Assembly: GCA_013215095.1 (NCBI GenBank)
Contig: JABSPM010000063.1
Coordinates: 32,960 to 96,959 of the forward strand
Length of the DNA stretch: 64,000 bases
Direction: 5' to 3'
Source: Flavobacteriaceae bacterium
GTDB taxonomy: Bacteria; Bacteroidota; Bacteroidia; Flavobacteriales; Flavobacteriaceae
The position numbers and the translations under genes were made by a program. The notes beneath the pieces were generated by a model. The model was given only the letters and a program-made list of their open reading frames with translations, was not told where the DNA came from and made no database searches. How positions within the stretch are numbered: the stretch's first letter is position 1; every line of letters starts with the position of its first letter. This document shows, one piece after another, positions 28,469 to 37,480 of the stretch.

Positions 28469-28798
28469 CTATTTAAAATTTACGGCGTACTCATCACAAA
28501 TTTCCAATTCAGTTCTAAAGGCCAACATCTTATCGGCAAACTGCTTCATACCATCAGAACGCAATCTCTCAGCATCTTCTTTATAATACGCTTCTAGTGC
28601 TGCTCTTGAATAACTCTTATATTGAATAGAATAAGTCTGTCCGCCCATATCTTCTTCTACCAAAACTTTGCTAAAAGTAGCACCTTCAAATTTGCCTGTT
28701 GCCAAAACTTCTGGAATATGTTGTTTTATCCATTCTAACCATTCTTCATGAATAGAATCATCTACATTAACCGTAACATTATATATTATTTTGCTCAT
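28469..28798 (-). CDS. DUF4286 family protein
   Basis: A 109-residue cytoplasmic protein of the Bacteroidota DUF4286 family, ferredoxin-like (dimeric alpha-beta barrel) in appearance: IIYNVTVNVDDSIHEEWLEW, then GQTYSIQYKSYSRAALEAYY and a C-terminal ADKMLAFRTELEIC. Function unknown. The start is ATG 28798 (MSKIIYNVTV). The longer frame reaching 28891 adds 31 residues (MEKPFADEKELLFFVKIF) that belong to the acetyltransferase pseudogene upstream and are not part of this protein. Confidence 0.82.
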   Translation of the reverse strand: MSKIIYNVTVNVDDSIHEEWLEWIKQHIPEVLATGKFEGATFSKVLVEEDMGGQTYSIQYKSYSRAALEAYYKEDAERLRSDGMKQFADKMLAFRTELEICDEYAVNFK

Positions 28799-29164
28799 TA
28801 CTTCATAAATTAGAGATGTACACTTTAAGTTTGTGTTAAAAATTTTCACAAAGAACAGAAGTTCTTTTTCATCTGCAAAAGGTTTTTCCATTTTTTGGAA
28901 CCTTAAACCTATTTTTGTGATTAATTTAATAGCATTACTATTGTATTCTGGAGTAATCGCTGCTATTTTAGTAATATTGAATTGCGATTTTGCACATTAC
29001 AATAGTGCTTCTAAGGCTTCATAAGCATAAGTCTTACCTTCATATTTTCGGCAGCATCGAGAAACCAATACCTAGACATTCTAAATTATTGCGTTTCAAA
29101 ATACCCACAACACCTATGGTCGTGTCATCATCTCATAACTTTAATATATAATAACCAACTGCTT
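28799..29164 (-). pseudogene. GNAT acetyltransferase remnant (RimJ/RimL-like)
   Basis: Minus-strand pieces in shifting frames read KAVGYYILKL, GVVGILKRNNLECLGIGFSML, KYEGKTYAYEALEALL with a stop, then KIAAITPEYNSNAIKLITKIGL and FQKMEKPFADEKELLFF. This is the order of the C-terminal two thirds of a GNAT acetyltransferase: strand 4, the acetyl-CoA loop region, and the NxxAIKL helix. The N-terminal third is absent and there are several stops and frameshifts. Its last frame runs without a stop into the DUF4286 gene. Confidence 0.72.
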
Positions 29165-30979
29165 TTAATTCACTTGATCTCCTCGCATCTGCCTATAGAT
29201 TTTACGAGCATCTACAAAATAAATACTATCGGAATGATTAAAAATAATACGTTCGTAGAGTTCTTTTGCCTTTTCAGGCTGTTCTAGCTGCTTACGATAT
29301 ATTTCTGCCAAATGAAAATAGGCATCATCAATAAGAATATCTTCTTTATAATCGCTAATTATCTTTTGATAATTCGTCTCAGCTTGTAAAAATTGTTTTT
29401 GCTTTTCATAAAGTTTCGCTTGTAAATATAAAGCTTGATCGATAATACTTTCTGTTTTATGATGTTCTAAAACATCATTTAACACTTGAATGGCCGCTTG
29501 ATTCTTGTTTTGAAACGCGAACAAGTCAGCTTTGGCATATTTTTTTAGAGCGACTTGCAAAGAATCTTCAAAATTATTGTCCGAAATTAACAATTTTAAA
29601 TCTAAAGCGTCATTTGCAATGAGTTGAGAGGTAGAGCTTTTTAATATTTTCAATTGAGCTTCCGCCCATCGAAAGTCCCCTTTATAATAACTTGTCTTAG
29701 CTACTCTAAATCGTGCTTCTTGTGATAATGTGCTATTTTTTAAGCGGGTTTGAATTTGTGTATAATAAATCAACGCTTCATTAAATTTTTCTTGAAACAC
29801 TAAAATATCAGCCAATTTCATCTTTAATTTAGCTTCATGAAATACAGGCAGATTATTCTGTAGTGTTTTTTTTAGAAACGATACAGAACGTTCCAAATCA
29901 TCCAAATAGAAGGCTATGAAATGTGCGTAAGACACGTGCAAATCCATAGTTTCAGGTCTAACACCATACTTAATCAATAAGGTATTATATGCTTCATCAA
30001 TATCTCTATAACTGTTTTTTTCTGCTTGTTTTAAGTTGAGTTCAAGTTTGTCTTTATGTGCCGCAACAACAGTTGCTAAATTGATAGCATTTTCAACAAT
30101 ATAATCTAAAATACGATGCGCTGTATCCAAATCGTCATTTGCGATAGTTATTTCTACCAAATCCAAAACACCCTTTAATGCAATTTGTTCACGTTTATGT
30201 ATGGCTTTTTCTTGAGCAAAAGCTTTATTATAATCATGTTGTTGTATAAATAACCAACTTAACAACTGATTCCATAGTATATTGGGTTCAGTTTGCATCT
30301 TTTTTAGCAGGGCCTTTCGCAATAACACATTGTTTGCATCTTCTGAATTCTCAGTAATGTATTCGCTTATGTTTCGCTTCACATAATTAAAATGATTAGG
30401 ATACTTTTCAATATAACTCAAATAATGACTAAACATTTTTTCTACTTTTCCTTGTTCTCCATAAATTGCAGCCAATTGCATATGATAATTAGAATTTGGT
30501 CGCAATTCCATAGTACGTTCATAAGCCTTAGCGGCATAATCTAGCAGTGCTTTATCTTCAAATCGCCTTGCAACATAATACCCATAAGCGACTTGATCAT
30601 CAATCATTTGAATTGCTTTTTCGTAATATTCAGATGCGCGACTTGCCTTCCCTATTAACTTATAATTATACCCCAAATCTACAACGTATTGTGGATTTGC
30701 ACTTTTAGAGGTTTTAGTTTCTAAGAGTTGTTGTGCTTCATCATATCGTTTAAGTTGTTGAAGTGCTTCTACAATCTTTTGAAAGTAATTAGAATTACTA
30801 TTGTTTTTTTCATACAACTTTTGATAAGTCAGCAAGGCTTTTTCAAACTCACCACGACTAAAATAATCCTTAGCCAAGGCTTCATCTTGCGAAAAGCTAA
30901 ATATTGAAACACATAGGCTTAACATGAATAAAAACTGTTTCAAGATGTCTTTAAATTTAAAATTCTGTTCTGTAAACAT
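29165..30979 (-). CDS. Exported tetratricopeptide-repeat protein
   Basis: A 604-residue protein built almost wholly of TPR-like helical hairpins after an N-terminal signal peptide (residues 10-31, ending FSFSQ). Repeats are visible at DYFSRGEFEKALLTYQKLYEK, ASEYYEKAIQMI, EARFRVAKTSYYKGDFRWAEAQLK and DDAYFHLAEIYRKQLEQPEKAKELYERII (given in pieces). The last repeats are tol-pal/BamD-like in spacing, which suggests an envelope scaffold. The start used is ATG 30979; the -7 element only 3 bp upstream implies a very short leader or a later start. No enzyme domain is seen. Confidence 0.8.
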   Translation of the reverse strand: MFTEQNFKFKDILKQFLFMLSLCVSIFSFSQDEALAKDYFSRGEFEKALLTYQKLYEKNNSNSNYFQKIVEALQQLKRYDEAQQLLETKTSKSANPQYVVDLGYNYKLIGKASRASEYYEKAIQMIDDQVAYGYYVARRFEDKALLDYAAKAYERTMELRPNSNYHMQLAAIYGEQGKVEKMFSHYLSYIEKYPNHFNYVKRNISEYITENSEDANNVLLRKALLKKMQTEPNILWNQLLSWLFIQQHDYNKAFAQEKAIHKREQIALKGVLDLVEITIANDDLDTAHRILDYIVENAINLATVVAAHKDKLELNLKQAEKNSYRDIDEAYNTLLIKYGVRPETMDLHVSYAHFIAFYLDDLERSVSFLKKTLQNNLPVFHEAKLKMKLADILVFQEKFNEALIYYTQIQTRLKNSTLSQEARFRVAKTSYYKGDFRWAEAQLKILKSSTSQLIANDALDLKLLISDNNFEDSLQVALKKYAKADLFAFQNKNQAAIQVLNDVLEHHKTESIIDQALYLQAKLYEKQKQFLQAETNYQKIISDYKEDILIDDAYFHLAEIYRKQLEQPEKAKELYERIIFNHSDSIYFVDARKIYRQMRGDQVN

Positions 30980-30981
30980 AA

Positions 30982-30989
30982 CAAATGTA
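30982..30989 (-). promoter_or_regulatory. -7 promoter element of the TPR gene
   Basis: The minus strand reads TACATTTG, an exact TAnnTTTG. No TTG is found at the usual -33 distance. Transcription would begin close to or within the annotated start codon, so the mRNA may be leaderless or the true start lies slightly downstream. Confidence 0.4.
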
Positions 30990-31015
30990 AGATTGTACTC
31001 GTGTGAATGTTATGA

Positions 31016-31044
31016 TAAAAAAGCCTAAACATAGTTTAGGCTTT
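31016..31044 (-). terminator. Intrinsic terminator downstream of serS
   Basis: A perfect 11-bp stem AAAGCCTAAAC (31020-31030) and GTTTAGGCTTT (31034-31044) with a 3-nt loop, followed on the minus strand by a run of T. It lies about 290 bp past the serS stop and just before the TPR promoter. Confidence 0.75.
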
Positions 31045-31336
31045 AAGTTTCAAAATAAATGTATTACTTATGATTTTTTTTTAAAAAAAGATTCATCTAT
31101 CTTGTCTTGTTAACTCGTATTTGCTGCTCAAACACAATATCATTTGTATTAACACTTAATATCGTATTGTTAATTTAATCATTAACAAAAGTACGTTGCG
31201 GTTTTCACAACAAACGCGGTTAATTATTTGGCGATACGAAGTTCTGTAATTTCCTCGTAAAATCCAATTGTTTATCCACAAAAATTACACACACACTTTT
31301 AAGACATAACATCTAATCTCTTTAAAATTAAAACAA
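31045..31336. other. Long serS 3' region without a gene
   Basis: About 290 bp between the serS stop and its terminator. No open frame or RNA family is recognised. It would form an unusually long 3' untranslated region if the terminator above is the serS terminator; a small RNA is possible, but nothing in the sequence proves it. Confidence 0.4.
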
Positions 31337-32608
31337 TTAGTCAATCATAGAAAATCCTGTGTAAGGAATTAGCACTTCCGGTATCTTTATACCTTCATCT
31401 GTTTGGTAGTTTTCTAAAATTCCTGCTAAGACTCTTGGTAATGCTAAAGCACTACCATTTAGCGTATGTGCCAATTCACTTTTTCCTGCTGCATTTCTAA
31501 AGCGTAACTTCAAGCGATTGGCTTGAAAAGTTTCAAAATTAGACACAGAAGATATTTCTAACCAACGTTTTTGTGCTGTTGAAAAGACTTCAAAATCATA
31601 AGTTAATGCTGCTGTAAACCCAAGATCTCCTCCACAAAGGCGTAAGATTCGATATGGTAATTTCAGTTCTTTTAGCATAGACTTTACGTGCTCTACCATC
31701 TGATCTAAAGCTTCATAAGAGCGTGAAGGATGTTCTACACGTAGTATTTCAACCTTATCAAATTGATGCAATCTGTTCAACCCTCTTACATGCGCTCCAT
31801 AGCTCCCTGCCTCTCTTCTAAAACAAGGCGTGTAGCCAGTTAATGCTTTAGGCAGCTCTTTTTCTTCCAAAAGCTCACCTCTAAATATATTTGTCGCTGG
31901 GACTTCGGCGGTAGGAATCAAATACAAATTATCGCCAGTAACATGATACATTTGTCCTTCTTTATCTGGCAATTGCCCTGTACCATACCCTGAAGCTTCA
32001 TTAACCAAATGTGGCACTTGCACTTCATGATATCCCGCTGCTGTATTTTTATCTAAAAAATAATTAATTAAAGCACGCTGCAAACGCGCTCCTTTACCTT
32101 TATAAACTGGAAATCCTGCTCCAGTAATTTTGTTTCCTAATTCAAAATCAATGATATCATACTTTTTTGCCAATTCCCAATGCGGTAACGCGTTTTCATG
32201 TAGCTGAGGTAGATCACCTTCTTCATACACAACTTGGTTGTCTTCATCTGAGTTTCCAGCTGGAACAATTTCATTTGGTATATTAGGGATTTTATACAAG
32301 AGTTCTTGCAAAGCATCAGCCGTTGCATTTAAGCCATCAGAACAGGTGTTTTTTTCATCTTTTAATGCTCCTGTTTTTTCTTTTAAAATAGTTGCCTTTT
32401 GAACTTCTCCTTTTTTAAAAAGCACACCTATTTCTTTGGAGATTGTATTTAATTCAGCGGAAATATTATCAAATTTTGTTTGTAAACTTCGACGATTTTC
32501 ATCTAAAGCAATGACGTCTTCAACCATAGTTTTAGCATCTAGATTTCTTTTTTCCAAACGCGCAATCACTAAATCTTTGTGATCTCTAATAAAATGTGCT
32601 TGTAACAT
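31337..32608 (-). CDS. serS: Seryl-tRNA synthetase
   Basis: Class II aminoacyl-tRNA synthetase charging tRNA-Ser. 423 residues: an N-terminal antiparallel coiled-coil arm (about 25-105, rich in K/E/L) that grips the tRNA long variable arm, then the catalytic core. Motif 2 reads YTPCFRREAGSYG (about 259-271), the signature ISSVSNFETFQANR precedes motif 3, and motif 3 is in LNGSALALPRVLAGILENYQ. Full length. A consensus promoter lies directly upstream, so it is transcribed separately from the HTTM gene. Confidence 0.97.
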   Translation of the reverse strand: MLQAHFIRDHKDLVIARLEKRNLDAKTMVEDVIALDENRRSLQTKFDNISAELNTISKEIGVLFKKGEVQKATILKEKTGALKDEKNTCSDGLNATADALQELLYKIPNIPNEIVPAGNSDEDNQVVYEEGDLPQLHENALPHWELAKKYDIIDFELGNKITGAGFPVYKGKGARLQRALINYFLDKNTAAGYHEVQVPHLVNEASGYGTGQLPDKEGQMYHVTGDNLYLIPTAEVPATNIFRGELLEEKELPKALTGYTPCFRREAGSYGAHVRGLNRLHQFDKVEILRVEHPSRSYEALDQMVEHVKSMLKELKLPYRILRLCGGDLGFTAALTYDFEVFSTAQKRWLEISSVSNFETFQANRLKLRFRNAAGKSELAHTLNGSALALPRVLAGILENYQTDEGIKIPEVLIPYTGFSMID

Positions 32609-32627
32609 GATATAAAAATTTAATCCG

Positions 32628-32657
32628 CAAATCTAAGGCTTTTCTGATTGAAATCAA
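32628..32657 (-). promoter_or_regulatory. Promoter of serS
   Basis: On the minus strand TTG (32657-32655), 19 nt and TAGATTTG (32635-32628): a full Bacteroidota consensus match. Transcription should start near 32621, about 13 nt before the ATG. The -33 element overlaps the stop codon region of the upstream HTTM gene. Confidence 0.65.
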
Positions 32658-33970
32658 TCCAATTTTGAAGGTAAAATCCAGCTCGCATGTTTAAATATCG
32701 GCCATTCTTCTGAAGCTATATCAACTTCTGAATCGATAAGGCGTTGATAAGGCCTTCCGTTAACACTAACTCTGCAATTGACATAAACAGCCACATCTTT
32801 TCCTGCTTTAGCATAATGCGCTTTTAAATATTTAGAAAATTGCCAAATTACATCTGGTTTTGTGGCTGCCAAATGTTTCTGTTTACGCGATAGATGTTCG
32901 CCTAAGTGTATTACTGTTCTCTCCTTAGTATCCTTATCTTCTATGTGATAGGTTACCAAACCTTTTTTAGAGCGCAACATCATTCGCCATGATAAACGAT
33001 GCCCTTCTTCTGTCCAAAGCACATTATCTTGAATCACCCAATGTCTCAAAGGCATTAACACATTATATATAGCATAAACACTAATGATTACTACTACAAG
33101 CGCTTTGCGTTTGGGTATTATAATTTCACTATCCAGATATAAAGGTTTCTTTTTTAAAAATATATTCCGAATGGTCTTTGGCTCAAAAAAGAACAGGCAA
33201 ATTGCCAATGCCAAATACGGAAATATACCTACATGAAAAATTACTGAGTTGAAAATATGAAAAAAAATGGAGGCAAAAAACGCAAATTTTCGGGTGGGTT
33301 TAAGCAGCAAAAATGGCACCACCAAAAGGTCAAACAACAACCCTGAATAGGCAATAAAATAATGAAACCATTGCTCTACAAACAAACCGCCAACAATAGG
33401 ATAGTGCGATTTACTCTTTAGTAATAATGCTATAAAACTTGTGTCTAACCAATCGGGATACATCTTAGCAATAGAAGCATAAGTATATACGATGAGCATT
33501 TGAAAAATGATAATAACAGCTACCCATTGCGGCATCTTATAAGATAGCAAACTCTTGTCTTTTTTTGCATCAACAGAACAATACGCATTAGCGGGTAAAA
33601 ACACCATCATATAAGACATCAACATCAACAAATAATAGTGATTGTTATAGGAGTTTTTTTGCATAAAATAAGCGCCAGACCAGAGTACTGCAAAGGCTAG
33701 CATACTCAAGCGGTATTTATAGCCAACCATAACCATAGCACCGAATATTCCCATAATTACAAAATAGGCATACATACTTGGGCCTTGAAAAATCTGCAAC
33801 CAATCAAACCCTATAAAATTAAAAGTGAATTTTGGATTTGCAACTGCACGCCCAACCCATCCTGTGAATATTGCTCCAATCGATTCTAAGAAAATTAACA
33901 GCCCAAAACATATCCTAAACACAATAAGCGCACTATTGTCAATCTGTCTAAATAGAAGTTTATTAAGCAT
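32654..33970 (-). CDS. HTTM-domain membrane protein (vitamin K-dependent gamma-carboxylase-like)
   Basis: A 438-residue membrane protein homologous to the horizontally transmembrane (HTTM) domain of gamma-glutamyl carboxylase. The first 290 residues hold seven or so hydrophobic helices, including RICFGLLIFLESIG and QKNSYNNHYYLLMLMSYMM; the latter covers the region that carries the key lysine and histidine in the animal enzyme. The remaining 150 residues are soluble. Bacterial HTTM proteins have no established substrate, and most Bacteroidota homologues lack proven carboxylase activity. It overlaps ribF by 8 bp. Confidence 0.8.
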   Translation of the reverse strand: MLNKLLFRQIDNSALIVFRICFGLLIFLESIGAIFTGWVGRAVANPKFTFNFIGFDWLQIFQGPSMYAYFVIMGIFGAMVMVGYKYRLSMLAFAVLWSGAYFMQKNSYNNHYYLLMLMSYMMVFLPANAYCSVDAKKDKSLLSYKMPQWVAVIIIFQMLIVYTYASIAKMYPDWLDTSFIALLLKSKSHYPIVGGLFVEQWFHYFIAYSGLLFDLLVVPFLLLKPTRKFAFFASIFFHIFNSVIFHVGIFPYLALAICLFFFEPKTIRNIFLKKKPLYLDSEIIIPKRKALVVVIISVYAIYNVLMPLRHWVIQDNVLWTEEGHRLSWRMMLRSKKGLVTYHIEDKDTKERTVIHLGEHLSRKQKHLAATKPDVIWQFSKYLKAHYAKAGKDVAVYVNCRVSVNGRPYQRLIDSEVDIASEEWPIFKHASWILPSKLD

Positions 33971-34892
33971 ATTTTTTGATTAACGTTAAGGCATGTGCTT
34001 TATCTTGAAACAATTGCTTTTTGAGATGAGCTACAGATTGAAACTTGTGCTCGTCTCTAAGTCGTTCTAGAATTTCAACCTTAAAATCCTCACCATAGAT
34101 ATCTTTCTTAAAATCAAATAAATGCATTTCTATTGTTCGAAATTGACCTTCTACAGTTGGATTTGTCCCAATATTCATCATACCATATAAAAGCACTCCT
34201 TTGTATGCTGTGCGCACAAAGTAAACACCATCTTTAGGTATAAGTTTATAGGCTCTATTGAGTTGAAGATTAGCTGTAGGAAACTCTATTTGTTTACCTA
34301 AGCCTTTTCCTTTCACAATAGTTCCTAAAAAATTAAAAGGATAGCCCAGAAATAAATTCGCTGTTTTGATATTACCATCCAAAAGTGCGTTTCTTATCTT
34401 GGTGGAGCTTACTGCCACTTCATCAATTTCTTGAGCAGAAATCTCTGTGACCTCAAAATCATATATTTCTCCAAAAGCACGCAGGTCATCAATATTGGCT
34501 GTACGATTTCTACCAAAACGATGGTCATACCCAATGATTATGTGCTTTACATGAAGTTTTTCCACCAATATATCGCGTACAAATTCTTGTGCAGTAAGAC
34601 GTGAAAATTCTTTTGTGAATTCTTCTACAACTAAATAATCTACACCATGAGATTCTAACCGTTGTGATTTTTCATCAATGGTATTAATCATCTTAATATC
34701 GGCATCTTTTTGCAATACCATTCTAGGATGTGGAAAGAATGTCAATACTACCGCTTGCAATGCTTTATCTTTAGCAATGTTAACAAGTTTACTAATGATT
34801 TTCTGATGACCAATATGTACTCCATCAAAGGTTCCTATAGTTACTACAGCGGCCTTTATTAAACTATAATCTATGGCTTTTTCTATTTTCAA
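33963..34892 (-). CDS. ribF: Bifunctional riboflavin kinase / FAD synthetase
   Basis: Converts riboflavin to FMN and FMN to FAD. 309 residues. The N-terminal FAD synthetase domain (1-180) has the nucleotidyl-transferase signature GTFDGVHIGHQKI and later GYDHRFGRNR. The C-terminal flavokinase domain (185-305) has GKGLGKQIEFPTANL and MNIGTNPTVEG. The FMN it yields is the cofactor that BluB in the cobalamin cluster needs, but the genes are in separate operons. Starts 18 bp after pth ends. Confidence 0.96.
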   Translation of the reverse strand: MKIEKAIDYSLIKAAVVTIGTFDGVHIGHQKIISKLVNIAKDKALQAVVLTFFPHPRMVLQKDADIKMINTIDEKSQRLESHGVDYLVVEEFTKEFSRLTAQEFVRDILVEKLHVKHIIIGYDHRFGRNRTANIDDLRAFGEIYDFEVTEISAQEIDEVAVSSTKIRNALLDGNIKTANLFLGYPFNFLGTIVKGKGLGKQIEFPTANLQLNRAYKLIPKDGVYFVRTAYKGVLLYGMMNIGTNPTVEGQFRTIEMHLFDFKKDIYGEDFKVEILERLRDEHKFQSVAHLKKQLFQDKAHALTLIKKYA

Positions 34893-34910
34893 ATTCGTTA
34901 ATTTAAACGC

Positions 34911-35546
34911 TTATTTTCCATTAAAGTTATTCATGGTATTATTAACGCCAGACAAGGCAAAAGATTCTACCAAATCTGCTGCAATATCTAGACGCTCTTT
35001 TAATTGATGCTTTTCATCATCACTCCATTCACCCAAGACATAATCTACCTGTCTTCCTCGTCCAAACGCTGCACTAATCCCAAATCGAAAACGATTATAT
35101 TTTGTTGTATTCAATTTTGCCTGCACATCTTTAAGCCCGTTATGTCCCCCATCACTACCTTTAGTTTTTAAACGCAAGCTTCCAAAAGGCAAGTTGAGGT
35201 CATCAGTAATAACAAGCACATTTTCTAAAGAGATTTTTTCTTTATCCATCCAATACTTAACCGCCTTACCACTTAGGTTCATATAGGTATTTGGCTTAAG
35301 AAGCACAAAAGCACGCCCTTTAAGCTTGAAGCTTGTTAGACTTCCCAATTTTAAGGTTTCGAAAGAAGCGTTATGTTTTTGCGCCAAAGCATCTACTATT
35401 TTGAATCCAATATTATGTCTTGTATTGACATACTCGGCGCCGATATTTCCAAGACCAACAATTAAAAATTTTTTCATAGGGTCTGTGGCTTCAAATGAAA
35501 CCTTTTGTGTTTTATTTCTGAATATCTTAAATAACAACTTACACAT
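34911..35546 (-). CDS. pth: Peptidyl-tRNA hydrolase
   Basis: Releases tRNA from prematurely dissociated peptidyl-tRNA. The core begins KKFLIVGLGNIGAEY; catalytic His is in NTRHNIGF, the substrate Asn residues are in KPNTYMNLSG and GGHNGLKD, and Asp in VITDDLNLPFG. The start is uncertain: ATG 35546 (MCKLLFKIF) gives a short basic N-terminal extension, and ATG 35477 (MKKFLIVGLG) gives the classic start. The longer open frame to 35582 runs into the rplY terminator and is rejected. Confidence 0.93.
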   Translation of the reverse strand: MCKLLFKIFRNKTQKVSFEATDPMKKFLIVGLGNIGAEYVNTRHNIGFKIVDALAQKHNASFETLKLGSLTSFKLKGRAFVLLKPNTYMNLSGKAVKYWMDKEKISLENVLVITDDLNLPFGSLRLKTKGSDGGHNGLKDVQAKLNTTKYNRFRFGISAAFGRGRQVDYVLGEWSDDEKHQLKERLDIAADLVESFALSGVNNTMNNFNGK

Positions 35547-35573
35547 GTATTCAATAAGATTTCTGCAAAAATA

Positions 35574-35605
35574 AAAAAGCATTCTGAATTAACAGAATGC
35601 TTTTT
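35574..35605 (-). terminator. Intrinsic terminator after rplY
   Basis: Stem GCATTCTG (35579-35586) and CAGAATGC (35593-35600) with 6-nt loop, flanked by A and T runs so that it could act in both directions. It lies 22 bp past the rplY stop and before pth. Confidence 0.85.
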
Positions 35606-35626
35606 ATTGTAGAATGATTAAACATT

Positions 35627-36226
35627 TTATTCATTTGCATCATCAGCTTCATCGTCAGCGTCCATTGCAGCACTCATAGATGCTCTAGAACGTCTAACTT
35701 GACATACTACCGTATTATCTGGATGCATGAATTTGTAAGCTTCATTGAAAAGCTCTGTGATATAAAGTTTTCCACCAATTTTTAATGGTGTAATATCTAC
35801 TTCTATAAAATCTGGTAAATTGGCAGGAATTGCTTTTACCTTTAGCTTACGTTGGTTTTTTCTTAATGTACCACCAGCCATTACACCTTTAGAACTTCCA
35901 ATAACGTGTACTGGAATCTCCATAGTTACTTCCTTATCTGGAAATAACTGATAGAAGTCGATGTGTAAAATTTTGTCTGTAACTGGGTGAAATTGGATGT
36001 CCTGTAATACAGCATTATAAGATTCTCCATTTTCTAGGGCAATCACAACTGTATGCGCATTAGGCGTATATACCAGTTTTGAGAATGCCAACTCAGCTGC
36101 TGAGAAATGTACTGGTTGATCTCCTCCGTATAATACGCAAGGAACCTCTCCAGCATTACGTAAGGCCTTAGTTGACTTTTTGCCTACGCTTTCTCTTTTA
36201 GATCCATTGATTGTAATTGATTTCAT
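35627..36226 (-). CDS. rplY: 50S ribosomal protein L25 (general stress protein CTC type)
   Basis: bL25 binds 5S rRNA. This is the long CTC form of 199 residues: an N-terminal L25 beta barrel (1-95, [27 protein letters not shown] in pieces, then LHIDFYQL) and a C-terminal beta domain (100-185), ending in a very acidic tail [10 protein letters not shown]. It follows prs by 28 bp, the usual prs-rplY-pth order, and is closed by a terminator. Confidence 0.95.
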   Translation of the reverse strand: MKSITINGSKRESVGKKSTKALRNAGEVPCVLYGGDQPVHFSAAELAFSKLVYTPNAHTVVIALENGESYNAVLQDIQFHPVTDKILHIDFYQLFPDKEVTMEIPVHVIGSSKGVMAGGTLRKNQRKLKVKAIPANLPDFIEVDITPLKIGGKLYITELFNEAYKFMHPDNTVVCQVRRSRASMSAAMDADDEADDANE

Positions 36227-36254
36227 TTTCTAAAAAATATAATTAATAATTAAT

Positions 36255-37196
36255 TTACATCACAAATTTTGAACTAATAGACTCATTGCTATGTACTTTA
36301 GTCATGACATCAGCAAATAAATTGGCACAGCTCAACACTTTAATTCTATCACTTTCTTGTGATAAAGGAATTGAGTCTGTTACGATTAGTTCTTGCAGTT
36401 TTGACTTTTCTAGTCGCTCATATGCACTACCCGATAAAATTGGATGCGTACAAATAGCTCTTACACTTAATGCACCACGCTCCATCATTAAATCTGCAGC
36501 TTTAGTTAATGTTCCGGCTGTATCTACCATATCGTCTACAAGCACAACATTCTTTCCAGTTACATCTCCAATTAGCTCCATATGTGAAATGACATTAGCT
36601 TTTGCACGTTGCTTATAACAAATTACCACATCACTTTCTAAAGCCTTAGAATATGCATAAGCTCTTTTGGAACCTCCCATATCTGGCGAAGCAATCGTTA
36701 AGTTATCCAAATTCAATGTTTTTAAATATGGTAAAAAAATCGTAGATGCAAATAAATGATCTACTGGTTTTTCAAAGAATCCTTGGATTTGATCTGCGTG
36801 TAAATCCATGGTAATAATTCTTGTTGCTCCAGCAGTTTCTAACATTTTTGCTACCAATTTTGCAGCAATAGGAACTCTAGGTTTATCTTTTCTATCCTGT
36901 CTTGCCCAACCAAAGTAGGGTATAACAGCAGTAATATGCCTCGCAGATGCACGTTTTGCAGCATCTAGCATCAACAATAACTCCATTAAATTTTTCGGAC
37001 CTGGATTGGTAGAACCTATAATAAATAGCCGTGTACCTCTAACAGACTCTTCAAAAGACGGTTGAAATTCACCATCACTATATGTTGATGTAAGCACATT
37101 ACCTAAATCTTCACCGTAGGCTTTGGCGATTTTCTCTGCTAAATCCTTACTTTGAGAACACGCAAATATCTTTGCTTGAATGTTTGAGTTTGTCAT
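36255..37196 (-). CDS. prs: Ribose-phosphate pyrophosphokinase
   Basis: Makes PRPP from ribose 5-phosphate and ATP for nucleotide, NAD, His and Trp synthesis. 313 residues. The ATP-binding flexible loop region is FGWARQDRKDKPR, the divalent cation site is TMDLHADQIQGFF, and the PRPP-binding loop is VLVDDMVDTAGTL (about 224-236). Full length. Transcribed with rplY from a promoter just upstream. Confidence 0.97.
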   Translation of the reverse strand: MTNSNIQAKIFACSQSKDLAEKIAKAYGEDLGNVLTSTYSDGEFQPSFEESVRGTRLFIIGSTNPGPKNLMELLLMLDAAKRASARHITAVIPYFGWARQDRKDKPRVPIAAKLVAKMLETAGATRIITMDLHADQIQGFFEKPVDHLFASTIFLPYLKTLNLDNLTIASPDMGGSKRAYAYSKALESDVVICYKQRAKANVISHMELIGDVTGKNVVLVDDMVDTAGTLTKAADLMMERGALSVRAICTHPILSGSAYERLEKSKLQELIVTDSIPLSQESDRIKVLSCANLFADVMTKVHSNESISSKFVM

Positions 37197-37248
37197 GAGT
37201 AACTAATTGCTAATGAGCTTAAAAAGTCTGCCTGTTTTTAATGAGGTG

Positions 37249-37256
37249 CAAATTTA
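37249..37256 (-). promoter_or_regulatory. -7 promoter element of the prs-rplY operon
   Basis: The minus strand reads TAAATTTG, an exact TAnnTTTG, with predicted start near 37242 and a leader of about 45 nt. No clear TTG -33 is seen. Confidence 0.45.
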
Positions 37257-37322
37257 TGAATTTATTTGAACTGAAAAAGTTTAAAAGCTACTATTTTTAG
37301 TGCATGAACAAAAATTATTTTT

Positions 37323-37330
37323 TACTTTTG
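37323..37330 (+). promoter_or_regulatory. -7 promoter element of tRNA-Leu
   Basis: TACTTTTG matches TAnnTTTG exactly and ends 11 bp before the mature tRNA 5' end, so transcription would begin within a few bases of it. Confidence 0.5.
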
Positions 37331-37341
37331 CACTGCACTTT

Positions 37342-37423
37342 GCTCAAGTGGCGGAATTGGTAGACGCGCTGGATTCAAAATCCAGTTTCTTCGGAAGTGT
37401 GGGTTCGATTCCCACCTTGAGTA
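37342..37423 (+). tRNA. tRNA-Leu (anticodon CAA)
   Basis: An 82-nt class II tRNA. Acceptor strand GCTCAAG pairs with CTTGAGT (one G-U), and the discriminator is A as expected for Leu. The D arm contains GGTAGACGC. The anticodon stem CTGGA/TCCAG encloses TTCAAAA, so the anticodon is CAA, reading UUG. A variable arm TTTCTTCGGAAG and T arm GTGGGTTCGATTCCCAC follow. CCA is not encoded. Confidence 0.95.
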
Positions 37424-37427
37424 CTTT

Positions 37428-37480
37428 AATAATCCTTTAATTGATTGATATTAAATCTTTTAGAGGATTATTTGTTTTTA
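37428..37480 (+). terminator. Probable terminator of tRNA-Leu
   Basis: AATAATCC (37428-37435) pairs with GGATTATT (37465-37472), extended by five weaker pairs to a 19-nt loop, and is followed by TGTTTTTA. It starts 5 nt after the tRNA. Confidence 0.5.

Noticed and set aside
35477..35582. A pth start at ATG 35582
   Set aside because: It would lie within the rplY terminator hairpin, and its first residues are not conserved; 35546 or 35477 fit better.
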